Shown: positions 7,282 to 17,996 of the stretch, piece by piece
Position numbering within the stretch: the stretch's first letter is position 1
How the letters are laid out: every line of letters starts with the position of its first letter
DNA from: Gammaproteobacteria bacterium
GTDB lineage: Bacteria; Pseudomonadota; Gammaproteobacteria; JAJFKG01
Length of the DNA: 40,486 nucleotides
NCBI GenBank assembly: GCA_021156325.1
Contig: JAJNDI010000016.1
Location: forward strand, 1 to 40,486
Direction: 5' to 3'
Position numbers and translations under genes: made by a program
Notes under the pieces: model-generated
The model's input: only the letters and a program-made list of their open reading frames with translations
Databases searched by the model: none
What the model was told of the DNA's origin: nothing

Positions 7282-9222
7282 TTGAACGATCTTGTCAAAA
7301 ACCTTCTCTTGTGGCTAGTTATTGCCATGATTCTCATTTTTGTGTTCAGTAATTTTGGGCCGCAGCCCATTAGTGAACAAAATCCCTCTTATTCGCAATT
7401 TTTGCAAGAAGTAAATAGCGGCAATGTGAAATCTGTTGTCATTGAAAACCGAGTGATTCGCGGCCAATTGAATAATAACAGCCAATTTAGCACGTATATG
7501 CCGTTTACTGATCCGTACTTGCTGAGCGATTTATTGCAAAAAGGCGTTGATGTCAAAGGCAGACCGCCTGAACGCGAAAGTGTCCTGATGCATATGTTTA
7601 TCAGCTGGTTCCCGATGATATTGTTAATCGGTGTATGGATTTTCTTCATGCGACAAATGCAAGGCGGAGGCGGGAGAGGCGCGATGTCTTTTGGCCGCAG
7701 CCGTGCACGCATGTTAGGAGAAGATCAGGTTAAAATTACTTTTGCCGATGTGGCTGGTGTAGATGAAGCTAAGGAAGAAGTTAAAGAATTAGTCGACTTC
7801 TTAAAAGACCCCGGCAAGTTTCAAAAATTAGGCGGCAAAATTCCGCGCGGCGTCTTATTAATGGGATCGCCCGGTACGGGTAAAACCTTATTGGCTAGAG
7901 CCGTTGCTGGCGAAGCCAAAGTGCCGTTTTTCAGCATTTCAGGTTCTGATTTTGTCGAAATGTTTGTCGGCGTTGGCGCATCGCGGGTGCGCGATATGTT
8001 TGATCAAGCTAAAAAACAAGCTCCCTGCATTATTTTTATCGATGAAATCGATGCCGTTGGCCGTCATCGCGGCGCGGGTTTGGGAGGCGGTCACGATGAA
8101 CGTGAACAAACTCTCAATCAATTATTGGTGGAAATGGACGGTTTTGAAGGCAATGAAGGGGTTATTGTCATTGCGGCCACCAATCGCCCGGATGTCCTGG
8201 ATCCCGCTTTATTGCGTCCTGGCCGCTTTGACAGACAAGTTGTCGTGCCATTACCGGATATTCGCGGGCGTGAATATATTTTACGGGTGCATATGCGAAA
8301 AGTACCCTTGTCCGATGATGTCGACCCGCACGTTATTGCCCGGGGAACCCCTGGCTTTTCAGGCGCTGATTTGGCCAATCTTGTGAACGAAGCGGCTCTT
8401 TTTGCCGCAAGAGAGGACAAACGCCTGGTAGCCATGGCTGAGTTTGAACGAGCCAAAGATAAAGTCATGATGGGAGCTGAGCGCCGCTCAATGGTGATGA
8501 GTGAAAAAGAAAAACGGCTAACCGCTTATCATGAAGCAGGTCATGCGATTGTAGGGTTATTAGTGCCTGATCATGATCCGGTTTATAAAGTCACGATTAT
8601 TCCTCGCGGCAGAGCGTTAGGGGTAACGATGTTTTTACCAGAAGAAGATCGATACAGTCACACCAAACAACGTTTGGAGAGCCAAATCTCGAGTTTATTT
8701 GGCGGCCGATTAGCAGAAATTATTATTTTCGGGGACGAAAATGTAACGACAGGTGCATCGAATGATATTCAGCGGGCTACCGAGATTGCTCGTAACATGG
8801 TCATGAAATGGGGTTTGTCTGTGATGGGACCTTTAGTCTTTGGCGAGAATGATGAAGAAGTCTTTTTAGGACATTCTGTCACGAAGCATAAAGAAATTGC
8901 TGATTCTACCGCAACGGCTATTGATAAAGCCGTTCGTGAAATTATCGATCGCAATTACCAGCGTGCTGAAACGATTTTACAGCGAGAATTAACAAAACTG
9001 CATACCATGGCAGAAGCCTTAATCAAGTACGAAACTATTGATAGCGGGCAAATCCGCGATATTATGGAAGGCAAACCTCCGCGTCCTCCGAAAGATTGGG
9101 ATCCGCAAAGCGATAAGCCGGCAGGCGGCGGTTTGCAAGCTTCTGATCTGGGTGGGGGTAAAGCATCGGGCAAAAAAACAGGACATGCTGATACGTTGGG
9201 TAAGCCCGCAGAAGATCATTAA
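7282..9222 (+). CDS. ftsH: FtsH, membrane-anchored AAA+ zinc protease
   Basis: The product is 646 aa. The start is TTG 7282, with GAGG upstream; the protein then begins [22 protein letters not shown], matching the known FtsH N-terminus. Two membrane segments (about 8-26 and 103-121) flank a periplasmic domain. The AAA module has Walker A GSPGTGKT (the usual second residue is Pro), Walker [14 protein letters not shown], and the SRH region [20 protein letters not shown]. The protease active site HEAGH, LAE and the later ASND zinc ligand are present. FtsH degrades LpxC, SecY, sigma-32 and misassembled membrane proteins in E. coli. A possible -10 TATAGT lies at about 7233 in the upstream gap. Confidence 0.98.
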   Translation: MNDLVKNLLLWLVIAMILIFVFSNFGPQPISEQNPSYSQFLQEVNSGNVKSVVIENRVIRGQLNNNSQFSTYMPFTDPYLLSDLLQKGVDVKGRPPERESVLMHMFISWFPMILLIGVWIFFMRQMQGGGGRGAMSFGRSRARMLGEDQVKITFADVAGVDEAKEEVKELVDFLKDPGKFQKLGGKIPRGVLLMGSPGTGKTLLARAVAGEAKVPFFSISGSDFVEMFVGVGASRVRDMFDQAKKQAPCIIFIDEIDAVGRHRGAGLGGGHDEREQTLNQLLVEMDGFEGNEGVIVIAATNRPDVLDPALLRPGRFDRQVVVPLPDIRGREYILRVHMRKVPLSDDVDPHVIARGTPGFSGADLANLVNEAALFAAREDKRLVAMAEFERAKDKVMMGAERRSMVMSEKEKRLTAYHEAGHAIVGLLVPDHDPVYKVTIIPRGRALGVTMFLPEEDRYSHTKQRLESQISSLFGGRLAEIIIFGDENVTTGASNDIQRATEIARNMVMKWGLSVMGPLVFGENDEEVFLGHSVTKHKEIADSTATAIDKAVREIIDRNYQRAETILQRELTKLHTMAEALIKYETIDSGQIRDIMEGKPPRPPKDWDPQSDKPAGGGLQASDLGGGKASGKKTGHADTLGKPAEDH

Positions 9223-9237
9223 ACAAATGCAATTGAC

Positions 9238-10113
9238 ATGACTCAGCACTTAAAGTGTGCCGCTAAAGTTCTTGATTTAACCACACCTAAAGTGATGGGT
9301 GTTATCAACTTATCGGAAAATTCTTTTAGTCCCATTGGCCGCTGCAATAGTGCTGATGAAGCGCTTGTTTTGGCAGAATCCATGGTTGAAGAAGGTGCCG
9401 CCATTATCGATATCGGCGCTGAACCTACGAATCCTTATACTGATCTTCATCAAAGCTTGCAGCAACAAATGGATAAAGTGCTCCCTGTCCTTGAACGTTT
9501 GCGTTCGCTGCCTGTACCCATTTCGATAGATACCAGTGAACCTGCATTGATGCTTGAAGCCGCAAAACAAGGGGCAGGGCTTATTAATGATGTGCGGGCA
9601 TTGTGTTTACCAGGCGCAATAGAGATGGCGGCAAAATTGCAATTACCGGTTTGTTTGATGCATATGGAATATCCTTTTGGAGTGAGCGGGCAAGTGCCAA
9701 TACGCACTCCTGCAGAATTGCTCTCAACGATTTTATCTTTTTTAAAAGAACGTATTACCGCTTGTGAAAAAGCAGGTATCAGCAAAGATAAAATCGTCAT
9801 CGATCCCGGCTTTGGAGGAGGTAATTTTGGTAAAACTCCTGCAGAAAACTGCTATTTATTAGCCCAATTGGAAGCCTTTTTAGGGTATAATTGCCCCCTT
9901 CTCGTGGGGGTTTCGCGAAAGACGATGATTTATCGCACATTGAATATTACCGCAGAAGAGAGCTTGGCGGGAAGTTTGGCAGCAGCCGTTTTAGCCGTTG
10001 CCAAAGGGGCTTCGATCATTCGGGCGCATGATGTCAAAGAGACAGTACACGCAGTGAATATGAGTATGGCAATCTTGCAGGCCTCAAAAGAATCTGAAAA
10101 AGAGGCCTTTTGA
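9238..10113 (+). CDS. folP: FolP, dihydropteroate synthase with atypical loops
   Basis: The product is 291 aa. It condenses dihydropterin pyrophosphate with p-aminobenzoate in folate synthesis and is the target of sulfonamides. Family features present: [44 protein letters not shown] and IIRAHDVKE, keeping the core Asp, Asn, Lys, Arg and His residues. The two mobile loops depart from consensus. NVTPDSFSDGG reads [11 protein letters not shown] (residues 24-34), and GGESTRPG reads GAEPTNPY (60-67), so the loop Asp and Arg are replaced by Asn. No clear ribosome binding site precedes ATG 9238. It follows ftsH by 15 bases, so it is probably co-transcribed. Confidence 0.93.
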   Translation: MTQHLKCAAKVLDLTTPKVMGVINLSENSFSPIGRCNSADEALVLAESMVEEGAAIIDIGAEPTNPYTDLHQSLQQQMDKVLPVLERLRSLPVPISIDTSEPALMLEAAKQGAGLINDVRALCLPGAIEMAAKLQLPVCLMHMEYPFGVSGQVPIRTPAELLSTILSFLKERITACEKAGISKDKIVIDPGFGGGNFGKTPAENCYLLAQLEAFLGYNCPLLVGVSRKTMIYRTLNITAEESLAGSLAAAVLAVAKGASIIRAHDVKETVHAVNMSMAILQASKESEKEAF

Positions 10114-10115
10114 GG

Positions 10116-10139
10116 GTATTTTCGCCCCCTGTGAAAAAG
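10116..10139. repeat. Short C/G hairpin between folP and glmM
   Basis: CGCCCCCT and AGGGG(T)CG flank a GTGAAAA loop. It lies in the 79-base folP-glmM gap and could weaken read-through or protect the mRNA end. There is no T-run typical of a strong terminator. Confidence 0.35.
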
Positions 10140-10192
10140 GGGTCGTTGTGTGCAACGCATACAACGCAGGGATTTTAAGAGGAATCTATTTA

Positions 10193-11551
10193 ATGGACAA
10201 CAACAAACAATTTTTTGGGACCGACGGGATCCGTGGTCCTGTGGGCGGCGATGTCATCAACCCTGAATTGGCGATGAAATTAGGCTGGGCATTAGGACAA
10301 GTTTTATTAAAACAATCTGCTTATCAACATGTGTTGATTGGTAAAGATACCCGTATTTCAGGCTATATGCTGGAATCAGCTCTGGAAGCAGGATTATCGG
10401 CAGCCGGTATGGATATTCACTTGTTAGGGCCTATGCCGACACCAGCCATTGCTTATTTAACCCATACTTTTCGGGCGTGCGCGGGTATTGTGATTAGTGC
10501 TTCACACAATGGATATAGTGATAATGGCATGAAATTCTTTTCGCACCTTGGTACTAAACTGCCGGATGAATTGGAACATGCTATTGAAGCGATGCTGCAA
10601 AAACCGATGAAAACGGTAGCATCGAATAAATTGGGTAAAGCAAAACGGATAGAAGATGCGCCAGGGCGGTATATTGAATTCTGTAAAGGAACGATCCCGG
10701 GGCGCATTGCATTACGAGGTTTGACGATGGTCGTTGATTGTGCCAATGGCGCAACTTATCACATTGCGCCTAACGTATTTCGTGAACTGGGCGCAACCGT
10801 TTATCCTGTTCATATCTCTCCGAATGGTCTGAATATCAATCAACATTGCGGTTCGACATCGCCTGAGAGTTTACGTGAAACAGTGTTGGCTAAAAAAGCC
10901 AATTTAGGGATCGCTTTTGATGGCGATGGCGATCGGGTAATCATGGTGGATCACAAAGGTGAAATCGTTGATGGCGATGAATTAGTCTTTATCATGGCCG
11001 ATTATGCTTATCAGCAGCAGCGTTTAGTGGGCGGTGTAGTCGGGACTCAAATGAGTAATTACGGCTTGGAACAAGCGATGGCTAATTACGGCATTCCTTT
11101 CGTTCGTACCAAAGTAGGCGATCGATATATCTTGGCTGAATTGGAGCAACGGCAGTGGCAATTGGGTGGAGAATCCTCAGGCCATATTATTCCCCGGAAT
11201 TTAACTACAACGGGTGACGGTATTATTGCTGCTTTGCAAGTGTTGGCAGCGATGGCAGCCACTGACAAAACGTTATATGAATTGAAAAAAGGCATGCAAA
11301 AGTTTCCGCAAGCTATGATCAATATAACTTATCCTGCAGGAAAAAAAATAAGTCTCGATCACCATACTGAAATTCAGGAAGCTAAACAAGCTGTTGAAAA
11401 AGCATTGAGCGGTAAAGGTCGTGTTTTACTGCGAATGTCGGGCACGGAACCGGTGGTGCGTGTGATGGTAGAAGGGGAAGATAATACTCTGGTGATTGAG
11501 CTTGCAAAGCAATTGGCTGCAGTGGTTGAATCTTCTATTGTCGCTGAATGA
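10193..11551 (+). CDS. glmM: GlmM, phosphoglucosamine mutase
   Basis: The product is 452 aa from ATG 10193, chosen because AAGAGGA lies upstream and the protein then starts [15 protein letters not shown], the canonical GlmM N-terminus; a GTG 45 bases earlier is in frame but unlikely. GlmM interconverts glucosamine-6-phosphate and glucosamine-1-phosphate on the way to UDP-GlcNAc for peptidoglycan and LPS. The phosphoserine loop is GIVISASHN (Ser104), the metal loop DGDGDR, the sugar-binding loop GGESSGH, and the phosphate-binding loop [11 protein letters not shown]. The residue after SASHN is Gly rather than the usual Pro. It closes the rlmE-ftsH-folP-glmM cluster. Confidence 0.97.
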   Translation: MDNNKQFFGTDGIRGPVGGDVINPELAMKLGWALGQVLLKQSAYQHVLIGKDTRISGYMLESALEAGLSAAGMDIHLLGPMPTPAIAYLTHTFRACAGIVISASHNGYSDNGMKFFSHLGTKLPDELEHAIEAMLQKPMKTVASNKLGKAKRIEDAPGRYIEFCKGTIPGRIALRGLTMVVDCANGATYHIAPNVFRELGATVYPVHISPNGLNINQHCGSTSPESLRETVLAKKANLGIAFDGDGDRVIMVDHKGEIVDGDELVFIMADYAYQQQRLVGGVVGTQMSNYGLEQAMANYGIPFVRTKVGDRYILAELEQRQWQLGGESSGHIIPRNLTTTGDGIIAALQVLAAMAATDKTLYELKKGMQKFPQAMINITYPAGKKISLDHHTEIQEAKQAVEKALSGKGRVLLRMSGTEPVVRVMVEGEDNTLVIELAKQLAAVVESSIVAE

Positions 11552-11609
11552 GAGTGAGAAACATTCGCATTTTTCATTAAGCGGTAATAATAATTATCTC
11601 GCTGGAACA

Positions 11610-11638
11610 TTGACAATAAGGGTATTCTCAGATACCTT
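11610..11638 (+). promoter_or_regulatory. Candidate promoter of the cyo operon
   Basis: A perfect TTGACA (11610-11615) is followed after 17 bases by TACCTT, a poor -10 match. The spacer overlaps a small inverted repeat (GGTAT / ATACC), which could be an operator. It lies 30 bases upstream of cyoA and is the best candidate in the 116-base gap after glmM. Confidence 0.35.
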
Positions 11639-11667
11639 GGCCGTGCCACGAAAATAGGAAAGCGACT

Positions 11668-12621
11668 ATGAAAAAAGTGAAAAGTCATTTTGTATCTATA
11701 CTAGCCAACTGTTTCGCAAAAATGTTTCATTACGCTGTCGTCATTGCAGGTATTACCTTATTGAGCGGTTGTATGGAGTCAGGTGTATTGGCTCCGCGGG
11801 GCGAAATCGCTGCAACCGAATTGAAACTGCTTATCTTCTCCATTTTATTAATGCTCATTGTTATCATTCCCGTTATCATCATGGCATTCTGGTTTGCCAG
11901 ACGTTATCGCGCAGGAGGAAATGCTGCTTACCGCCCTGAATGGACACATAGTACGTGGCTTGAAATAGTATGGTGGTCTATTCCCTGTGCTATCATCCTG
12001 ACATTAGGCACGGTTACATGGTATACTACTCATTCGTTAGATCCTTATAAACCTTTGGTTTCTGATCAAAAACCTGTTCGTATTCAAGTAGTGGCCCTTG
12101 ATTGGAAATGGCTTTTTATCTATCCAGATTATCGAGTAGCGGTTATGAATGAGATCACAATTCCAACCGGTAAACCCATTGATTTTGAACTGACTGCGGC
12201 AGCACCTATGAATTCTTTCATTATTCCCCAATTAGGCGGACAAATTTACGCAATGACCGGTATGACGACAGCGCTGCATCTTATAGCGAATGAGCCTGGG
12301 GTCTATCGCGGTTTTTCGGCTAACTATACCGGCAAGGGGTTTGCAGAAATGCAATTTAATGTCCATGCGGTTTCAGAGGAAGAATTTGCAGGCTGGATCC
12401 GCTCTGCACAACAATCAAAAGACGTATTAAATTGGGACTTGTTCTGGAATGAGCTTGCAAAACCTTCTATCAGCGATCCTGTCAAATATTTTGGCAAGGT
12501 AGATAATAGCTTGTTCGATGACATCGTCATGTCTTACATGATGCCCAACTACAAACCAGGTATGATGCAATCTCATGAGGCTGCTATGAACGTTCATCAA
12601 CCTTCACACCAAGAGGGGTAA
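11668..12621 (+). CDS. cyoA: CyoA, cytochrome bo3 ubiquinol oxidase subunit II
   Basis: The product is 317 aa. A long lipoprotein-type signal ends LLSGC, with lipidated Cys35. Two membrane helices follow (about 50-73 and 96-118, including [17 protein letters not shown]), then a periplasmic cupredoxin domain with [29 protein letters not shown] and [20 protein letters not shown]. As in other quinol oxidases, the Cys/His copper-A ligands of cytochrome c oxidases are absent. The C-terminal tail is longer and more polar than the core domain. It is the first gene of cyoABCDE, and cyoB starts 4 bases after its stop. The complex is a proton-pumping terminal oxidase in the inner membrane. Confidence 0.97.
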   Translation: MKKVKSHFVSILANCFAKMFHYAVVIAGITLLSGCMESGVLAPRGEIAATELKLLIFSILLMLIVIIPVIIMAFWFARRYRAGGNAAYRPEWTHSTWLEIVWWSIPCAIILTLGTVTWYTTHSLDPYKPLVSDQKPVRIQVVALDWKWLFIYPDYRVAVMNEITIPTGKPIDFELTAAAPMNSFIIPQLGGQIYAMTGMTTALHLIANEPGVYRGFSANYTGKGFAEMQFNVHAVSEEEFAGWIRSAQQSKDVLNWDLFWNELAKPSISDPVKYFGKVDNSLFDDIVMSYMMPNYKPGMMQSHEAAMNVHQPSHQEG

Positions 12622-12625
12622 TACT

Positions 12626-14665
12626 ATGCTAAATCTCAGCACTTTAATCGGTAAACTCAGCAATCCGCATGAAGTATTTCCTTACCTCTATGAGCCCGTG
12701 AGCCAGCAATACATCATTTTCAGTATGTTTATCTTTATTGTGATAGCAGGCGTTTCTCTTGTGGGCTTGGTTACCTATTTTAAAAAATGGGGTTATTTAT
12801 GGCGGGAGTGGCTTACTACTGTCGATCACAAGCGCATTGGTATTATGTACCTCGTTGTGGCTTTCATCATGCTTTTCAGAGGCTTTATTGACGCAGTCAT
12901 GATGCGAACCCAGCAATTGATGTCTACCGGCGCTTCGCACGGCTACCTGATCCCTGAACATTTCGATCAGATTTTCACAGCACATGGCGTCATCATGATT
13001 TTCTTTGTCGCAATGCCTTTAATGTTTGCACTGATCAATATTGTAATGCCGCTGCAAATCGGCGCGCGCGATGTGGCTTTTCCTTTTTTAAATGCAGTGA
13101 GCTTCTGGCTTTTTGTCGTTGGAGTCATCTTGACGAATATGGCCTTGTTGATCGGGGATTTTGCGCATGCAGGCTGGCTTGCTTATCCGCCTTTCTCCGA
13201 ATTGGCTTATAGTCCTACGGTGGGTACTGACTATTATATCTGGGCTTTGCAAATCTCAGGAATAGGTTCCTTGCTTTCAGGCATTAATTTTCTAGTGACT
13301 ATTTTCAAAATGCGCTGCAAGGGCATGACGTTAATGAAAATGCCCATTTTTACGTGGACGGTCTTGGGATCGATGATATTAGTCATTGCTGCTTTCCCGG
13401 TGCTGACAGTAACTCTGGCTTTACTTGCCCTTGATCGCTATATGGATATGCATTTCTTTACCACCAGTTTTGGCGGTGATCAAATGATGTATGTTAATTT
13501 GATTTGGATCTGGGGACACCCTGAGGTCTATATTCTGGTGCTGCCCGCTTTTGGTATTTACTCGGAAGTGGTAGCGACCTTTTCGCGCAAACCGCTCTTT
13601 GGCTATACAACGATGGTATGGGCAACGATGGTGATCACCGTTTTATCTTTCAGCGTGTGGTTACACCATTTCTTTACTATGGGGGCAGGCGCGGATGTGA
13701 ATGCGGTCTTTGGAATTTTGACGATGATTATTTCAATCCCGACCGGCGTTAAAATTTTTAATTGGCTGTTTACCATGTACCGTGGGCGCATTGTATTTAC
13801 GACCCCCATGTATTGGTTAATGGGCTTTTTTGTTACCTTCACTATCGGCGGTATGACGGGGGTAATGTTATCGGTTCCGGGTATCGACTTCCAAGTGCAT
13901 AACAGTGTTTTCCTGGTAGCACACTTCCATAATGTGATTATTGGCGGGGTGGTATTCGGTTATTTTGCAGGCCTTACCTACTGGTTTCCCAAAATGTTTG
14001 GCTTCAAGCTCAATGAACGGTTGGGTAAATATGCCTTTTGGTGCTGGATCATCGGCTTTTTCGTAGCTTTCATGCCGCTTTATGTGGCCGGGCTATTGGG
14101 GATGACACGCCGCTTGTATTACTACAGCGAATCGACTGGTTTCCACCCTTATCTGGTGGTCTCTTTCATAGGGATGCTAATTGTTGCGCTGGGGGTTGTC
14201 TTCCAGGTGCTGCAAATTATTGTGAGTATCAAAGACAGGCGTAAAAATAGGGATCTAAGCGGTGATCCATGGGATGGCCGTACATTGGAATGGGCAACTG
14301 CTTCACCGGCTGCACTTTATAACTTTGCTCATGATCCCATCGTGGATAGCCGTGATGCATTCTGGGAACAAAAACAAAAAGGTTTAAATATTCAAAATAG
14401 ACCTGCATCAGAAGTACTGCCTTATCACGATATCCACATGCCAAAAAATACGCCGATCAGCGTATTGCTAGGGCTTTTCTCGCTGATTGCCGGTTTTGCC
14501 TTGGTCTGGCATATCTGGTGGCTCGCGATTGTAGGCGTGGCAGGGATTATAGGCCTGCTGATTACGCGCGCACTGGATTATGATGTGGATTACTATATCA
14601 AGGCCAATGTGGTAGAGATGTTTGAAAAGGCACACAAAGCAGCTAAAGCGGGGGCAGCAATATGA
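12626..14665 (+). CDS. cyoB: CyoB, cytochrome bo3 ubiquinol oxidase subunit I
   Basis: The product is 679 aa with about 15 membrane helices. It is the catalytic subunit, which binds heme b, heme o and CuB, reduces oxygen to water and pumps protons. Ligands are visible: the heme b His in FTAHGVIM, the CuB His with cross-linked Tyr in WGHPEVYIL, the CuB His pair in WLHHFF, and the heme o and heme b His in VAHFHNVI. The ubiquinone-site residues known from E. coli (Arg71, Asp75, His98, Gln101) have equivalents in RGFIDA and EHFDQIF, so this is a quinol and not a cytochrome c oxidase. It overlaps cyoC by 4 bases. Confidence 0.98.
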   Translation: MLNLSTLIGKLSNPHEVFPYLYEPVSQQYIIFSMFIFIVIAGVSLVGLVTYFKKWGYLWREWLTTVDHKRIGIMYLVVAFIMLFRGFIDAVMMRTQQLMSTGASHGYLIPEHFDQIFTAHGVIMIFFVAMPLMFALINIVMPLQIGARDVAFPFLNAVSFWLFVVGVILTNMALLIGDFAHAGWLAYPPFSELAYSPTVGTDYYIWALQISGIGSLLSGINFLVTIFKMRCKGMTLMKMPIFTWTVLGSMILVIAAFPVLTVTLALLALDRYMDMHFFTTSFGGDQMMYVNLIWIWGHPEVYILVLPAFGIYSEVVATFSRKPLFGYTTMVWATMVITVLSFSVWLHHFFTMGAGADVNAVFGILTMIISIPTGVKIFNWLFTMYRGRIVFTTPMYWLMGFFVTFTIGGMTGVMLSVPGIDFQVHNSVFLVAHFHNVIIGGVVFGYFAGLTYWFPKMFGFKLNERLGKYAFWCWIIGFFVAFMPLYVAGLLGMTRRLYYYSESTGFHPYLVVSFIGMLIVALGVVFQVLQIIVSIKDRRKNRDLSGDPWDGRTLEWATASPAALYNFAHDPIVDSRDAFWEQKQKGLNIQNRPASEVLPYHDIHMPKNTPISVLLGLFSLIAGFALVWHIWWLAIVGVAGIIGLLITRALDYDVDYYIKANVVEMFEKAHKAAKAGAAI

Positions 14666-15282
14666 GCAACACAGTCAACCTTTCTCACGGTGAAACGCTT
14701 TCTGCTGACATGCCGGTTCACCATTTTGACGGCAGCAAAAATGTATTCGGGTTTTGGGTCTACATCATGAGCGATTGTGTGCTTTTTGCCACGCTCTTTG
14801 CTGTTTACGCCGTCTTACACCCGCATACTTACGGCGGGCCTAGCGCCAAAGACTTGTTCAGCTTGCCGTATGTGTTGGTTGAAACACTTTTCTTGCTAAC
14901 AAGCAGTTTTACCTATGGCTTAGGAATGCTGGCGCGCTTAGACAACGATAAAAAGAAAGTTATCAAATGGCTATGGGTCACTTTTATTTTAGGGCTTTGC
15001 TTTATCTCAATGGAAATCTATGAATTCCATCAGTTATATGTAGAAGGCCACAGCTGGGCGACCTCTGCCTTTTTGTCTGCTTTCTTTACCTTGGTGGGGA
15101 CTCATGGCTTACATGTTACCTTAGGGCTGATTTGGATTGTAACCATGATCTGTCAAATCAAAAAATATGGCATTACTCCCCTTAGCAGTACCAAGCTCAC
15201 TTATTTAGGACTGTTTTGGCATTTCCTGGATATCGTATGGATTTTTGTTTTTTCAATTGTTTATTTGATGGGGGCGATTTAA
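14662..15282 (+). CDS. cyoC: CyoC, cytochrome bo3 ubiquinol oxidase subunit III
   Basis: The product is 206 aa with five predicted membrane helices, as in the CyoC/CoxC family. Typical segments are [63 protein letters not shown] and [13 protein letters not shown]. It is a core structural subunit next to CyoB and carries no metal. Its ATG overlaps the cyoB stop, and cyoD follows after one base, so translation is probably coupled across the operon. Confidence 0.97.
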   Translation: MSNTVNLSHGETLSADMPVHHFDGSKNVFGFWVYIMSDCVLFATLFAVYAVLHPHTYGGPSAKDLFSLPYVLVETLFLLTSSFTYGLGMLARLDNDKKKVIKWLWVTFILGLCFISMEIYEFHQLYVEGHSWATSAFLSAFFTLVGTHGLHVTLGLIWIVTMICQIKKYGITPLSSTKLTYLGLFWHFLDIVWIFVFSIVYLMGAI

Positions 15283-15283
15283 T

Positions 15284-15631
15284 ATGGCGCAGCATTTTGA
15301 TCTCGATACCGGAGCCGCTCACGGTACCTATAAAACCTATATCATTGGATTTATTCTCTCCGTAGCATTGACCCTGATTGCCTTTGGTATAACAGGCTTT
15401 CATCTGTTCTCTCCTCAGGGATCTTTCATTGCCATAGCGAGCCTCGCTCTTGTGCAATTATTCATTCAACTGGTTTATTTTCTGCATTTAAATTTTCATT
15501 CCAAATCACGTTGGAATTTAATTGCCTTTGCCTTTACGGCTATTGTTGTACTCATTTTGGTAGCAGGAACTCTCTGGATTATGTACAACCTCTATGCCAA
15601 TATGGGCATGAATGCAATGAAAATGGGTTGA
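15284..15631 (+). CDS. cyoD: CyoD, cytochrome bo3 ubiquinol oxidase subunit IV
   Basis: The product is 115 aa with three membrane helices: TYIIGFILSVALTLIAFGI, FIAIASLALVQLFIQLVYFLHL and IAFAFTAIVVLILVAGTLWIMYNL. It carries the family N-terminal pattern of a short polar tail followed by GTYKTYIIGF. It assists assembly or stability of the oxidase. It lies in its normal place between cyoC and cyoE. Confidence 0.96.
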   Translation: MAQHFDLDTGAAHGTYKTYIIGFILSVALTLIAFGITGFHLFSPQGSFIAIASLALVQLFIQLVYFLHLNFHSKSRWNLIAFAFTAIVVLILVAGTLWIMYNLYANMGMNAMKMG

Positions 15632-15729
15632 TTTTATCCATAATTAAGATTTCCTTACTGAACAACTGCTTGCTTTAGCTCTCTCTTTTCTGCGGTAGAG
15701 GGCATGTCCCGGTGGAGCGGGGATTTCTC

Positions 15730-16569
15730 ATGAAATATTTGTCTATTATTAAGCCAGGTATCATCTTTGGTAATATCGTCACCCTCTGCGGCGGGTATTT
15801 TCTTGCAGCCCATATTTACGGTTTTGCCTTCTTCAGTTTTTTATCAAGCCTTCTTGGCATGACAGGAATCATCGCCTGCGGCTGTGTCTTGAATAATTGT
15901 TTTGATCGGGATATCGACAGGCTAATGGACAGGACTAAAAACCGCTTATTAGCGTGTGACAAACTTCCTATTAAAATAACACTGGGTTATGCCATTTTAT
16001 TGGGGTTGCTGGGTTTTATTATCTTATATGTTGGTACGAATGGTTTAACAACGCTGATTGCTTTAGCGGGATTAGTAACCTATGCCGGCGCTTATACCCT
16101 GTGGTTTAAACGAAGCAGTGTATTTGGCACGATAATAGGCGCCATATCAGGCGCAGTTCCCCCGGTAATCGGTTATACAGCACTTGCTAATCGGCTCGAT
16201 CTGGTCGCTTTAGTATTATTTTTACTTTTATTTTGCTGGCAAATGCCGCACTTTTTTGCTATTGCCATTTGTTACAAAGATGATTATGCGAAGGCCAATA
16301 TTCCCGTTTTGCCGCTTAAAAGAAGCTTGCGTTATACGAAGTTTAATATGCTGATATTTACAGTGTTATTTGTTATAGCAACTTTGCTTTTACCCATCCT
16401 GGGCGTAACAAGCAGCGTTTATCTCATCGGCGCTATTTTGCTGGGCATTATCTGGATTGCTCTCAGTATGTGGGGATTTTTTAATACAGATGATAGAGGT
16501 TGGGCTCGAAAAATGTTTGCCTTTTCTATTTTAAATATTACGCTTTTGTCTATTTTAATGGCCATATAA
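15730..16569 (+). CDS. cyoE: CyoE, protoheme IX farnesyltransferase (heme O synthase)
   Basis: The product is 279 aa. The ATG at 15730 follows GCGGGGA and gives the canonical start MKYLSIIKPGIIFGN; a GTG 18 bases upstream is in frame but adds nothing recognisable. It is a UbiA-family membrane prenyltransferase that adds a farnesyl group to heme B to make the heme O used by CyoB. The two Asp-rich motifs are NNCFDRDIDRLMDRTKNR (about 59-76) and YKDDYAKANIPVLP (about 183-196). Seven to nine helices are expected. A 98-base gap after cyoD holds no clear terminator, so read-through from the operon is likely. Confidence 0.97.
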   Translation: MKYLSIIKPGIIFGNIVTLCGGYFLAAHIYGFAFFSFLSSLLGMTGIIACGCVLNNCFDRDIDRLMDRTKNRLLACDKLPIKITLGYAILLGLLGFIILYVGTNGLTTLIALAGLVTYAGAYTLWFKRSSVFGTIIGAISGAVPPVIGYTALANRLDLVALVLFLLLFCWQMPHFFAIAICYKDDYAKANIPVLPLKRSLRYTKFNMLIFTVLFVIATLLLPILGVTSSVYLIGAILLGIIWIALSMWGFFNTDDRGWARKMFAFSILNITLLSILMAI

Positions 16570-16603
16570 TCAGAAAAAAAGATTAAAATCAGGGTCGAAA
16601 ATA

Positions 16604-17986
16604 ATGAAAAAATATATTCCTTTTGTGATTGCGTTTGGGCTCTTCATGACATCATTGGATACAACGATCATGACTACGGCTATTCCACAAATAGCCAGCA
16701 ATCTGGAAGTTGATCCCATCAGTCTTAAAGCGGCTTTAACCAGTTATTTATTAAGCGTTTCGATTTTTATACCGATCAGCGGCTGGATTGCAGATCGGTT
16801 TGGCACTAAAAACGTATTTATTGCAGCGCTGTTTGTTTTTACGCTCGGGTCATTACTGTGCGGATTGGCTAACAATTTATGGATATTGGTTTTATCAAGA
16901 GTTATTCAAGGTATTGGCGGCGCTTTGATGATGCCGATGAGCCGGTTGATACTATTGAAAACATTTCCTAAAGCGGAAATGGTCAGAGTTATGGGTTATA
17001 CCAACATGGTTTCATTGATAGGCCCAGTGTTAGGGCCTGTTTTAGGCGGTGTTATCGTTTCTTATGTAAGCTGGCGATGGATATTTATGGTTAATGTGCC
17101 TTTTGGAATAGCGGGGATCATTTTTTCTTTAATTGTGCTTAAAAATCATGTTGCGGCTAAAGTCAACCAATTGGATTTTCCAGGCTTTATATTGTTTGGT
17201 ATAGGACTTGCGAGTTTTGTTTTTGCTTTTCAATCTATTGGAGAAAGCAATTTAAATAAAGACATTCTTATAGGTATTATATCAGTATCTTTTTTTGCTT
17301 TTCTTATTTATTTTATCCGATCACATTATATTCAACATCCTTTTCTGGATTTTACAGTATTTAAAATCAGGACATTTCGCATAACGGTATTGGGGAGTTT
17401 CTTGAGCCGCTCAGCGATAGGAGGCATGCCTTTTGTGTTACCGCTTTTCTTCCAATTGGGGCTTGGAAAGACGGCTATGTCTTCAGGATTTTTATTGCTC
17501 CCTTATGCGATGGGAATGTTAATCATGAAAACAGGGGTAAATCAGAGTTTAAAATGGTTTGGCTTTAAGCATTTGTTAATTGCCAATACATTCTTATTGG
17601 GAATTTCTATTATATCTTTTATTTTAATTGACGCTGAAATACCGTTATATGGTGTAATAATCATTCTTTTTATTCATGGCTTATTTACATCAATGCAATT
17701 CAGTTGTATGAATGCCTTGGTTTATGCTGATTTAACGGATGAAAACCTCAGCGCAGGAACAAGCATTGCCAGTGCTGCTCAACAAATTTCGATGAGCTTT
17801 GGTATTGCTATTTCTGCTATTATCCTACAGTATTTACTGGGTATTGATAAACATGGTTTTGACATTGAAGTGCATGTTTTTCACCAAACTTTTGTGGTGC
17901 TTGGCGTCCTGACAATCTTGGCATCTTTTGCTTTTCTTTTGTTGAACAAAAAGGACGGCTCTGAAATGAGCAAACATACGGAGTAA
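16604..17986 (+). CDS. MFS drug-efflux-type transporter (DHA2/EmrB-like)
   Basis: The product is 460 aa with about 14 hydrophobic segments. Motif C of drug antiporters is visible as SLIGPVLGPVLGGVI (about 145-159). Motif A-like DRFGTKN follows helix 2, and the N-terminus ASLDTTIMTTAIP-type signature (SLDTTIMTTAIPQIA) is that of DHA2 14-helix exporters such as EmrB/HsrA. The substrate cannot be told. It lies 34 bases after cyoE in the same direction but is more AT-rich, and may be a separate acquisition. Its stop is 10 bases from the convergent ATPase gene. Confidence 0.9.
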   Translation: MKKYIPFVIAFGLFMTSLDTTIMTTAIPQIASNLEVDPISLKAALTSYLLSVSIFIPISGWIADRFGTKNVFIAALFVFTLGSLLCGLANNLWILVLSRVIQGIGGALMMPMSRLILLKTFPKAEMVRVMGYTNMVSLIGPVLGPVLGGVIVSYVSWRWIFMVNVPFGIAGIIFSLIVLKNHVAAKVNQLDFPGFILFGIGLASFVFAFQSIGESNLNKDILIGIISVSFFAFLIYFIRSHYIQHPFLDFTVFKIRTFRITVLGSFLSRSAIGGMPFVLPLFFQLGLGKTAMSSGFLLLPYAMGMLIMKTGVNQSLKWFGFKHLLIANTFLLGISIISFILIDAEIPLYGVIIILFIHGLFTSMQFSCMNALVYADLTDENLSAGTSIASAAQQISMSFGIAISAIILQYLLGIDKHGFDIEVHVFHQTFVVLGVLTILASFAFLLLNKKDGSEMSKHTE

Positions 17987-17996
17987 TCCCCCCTTT

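Noticed and set aside
15632..15729. Possible terminator between cyoD and cyoE
   Set aside because: No stem followed by a T-run; the inverted segments are short and unconvincing.
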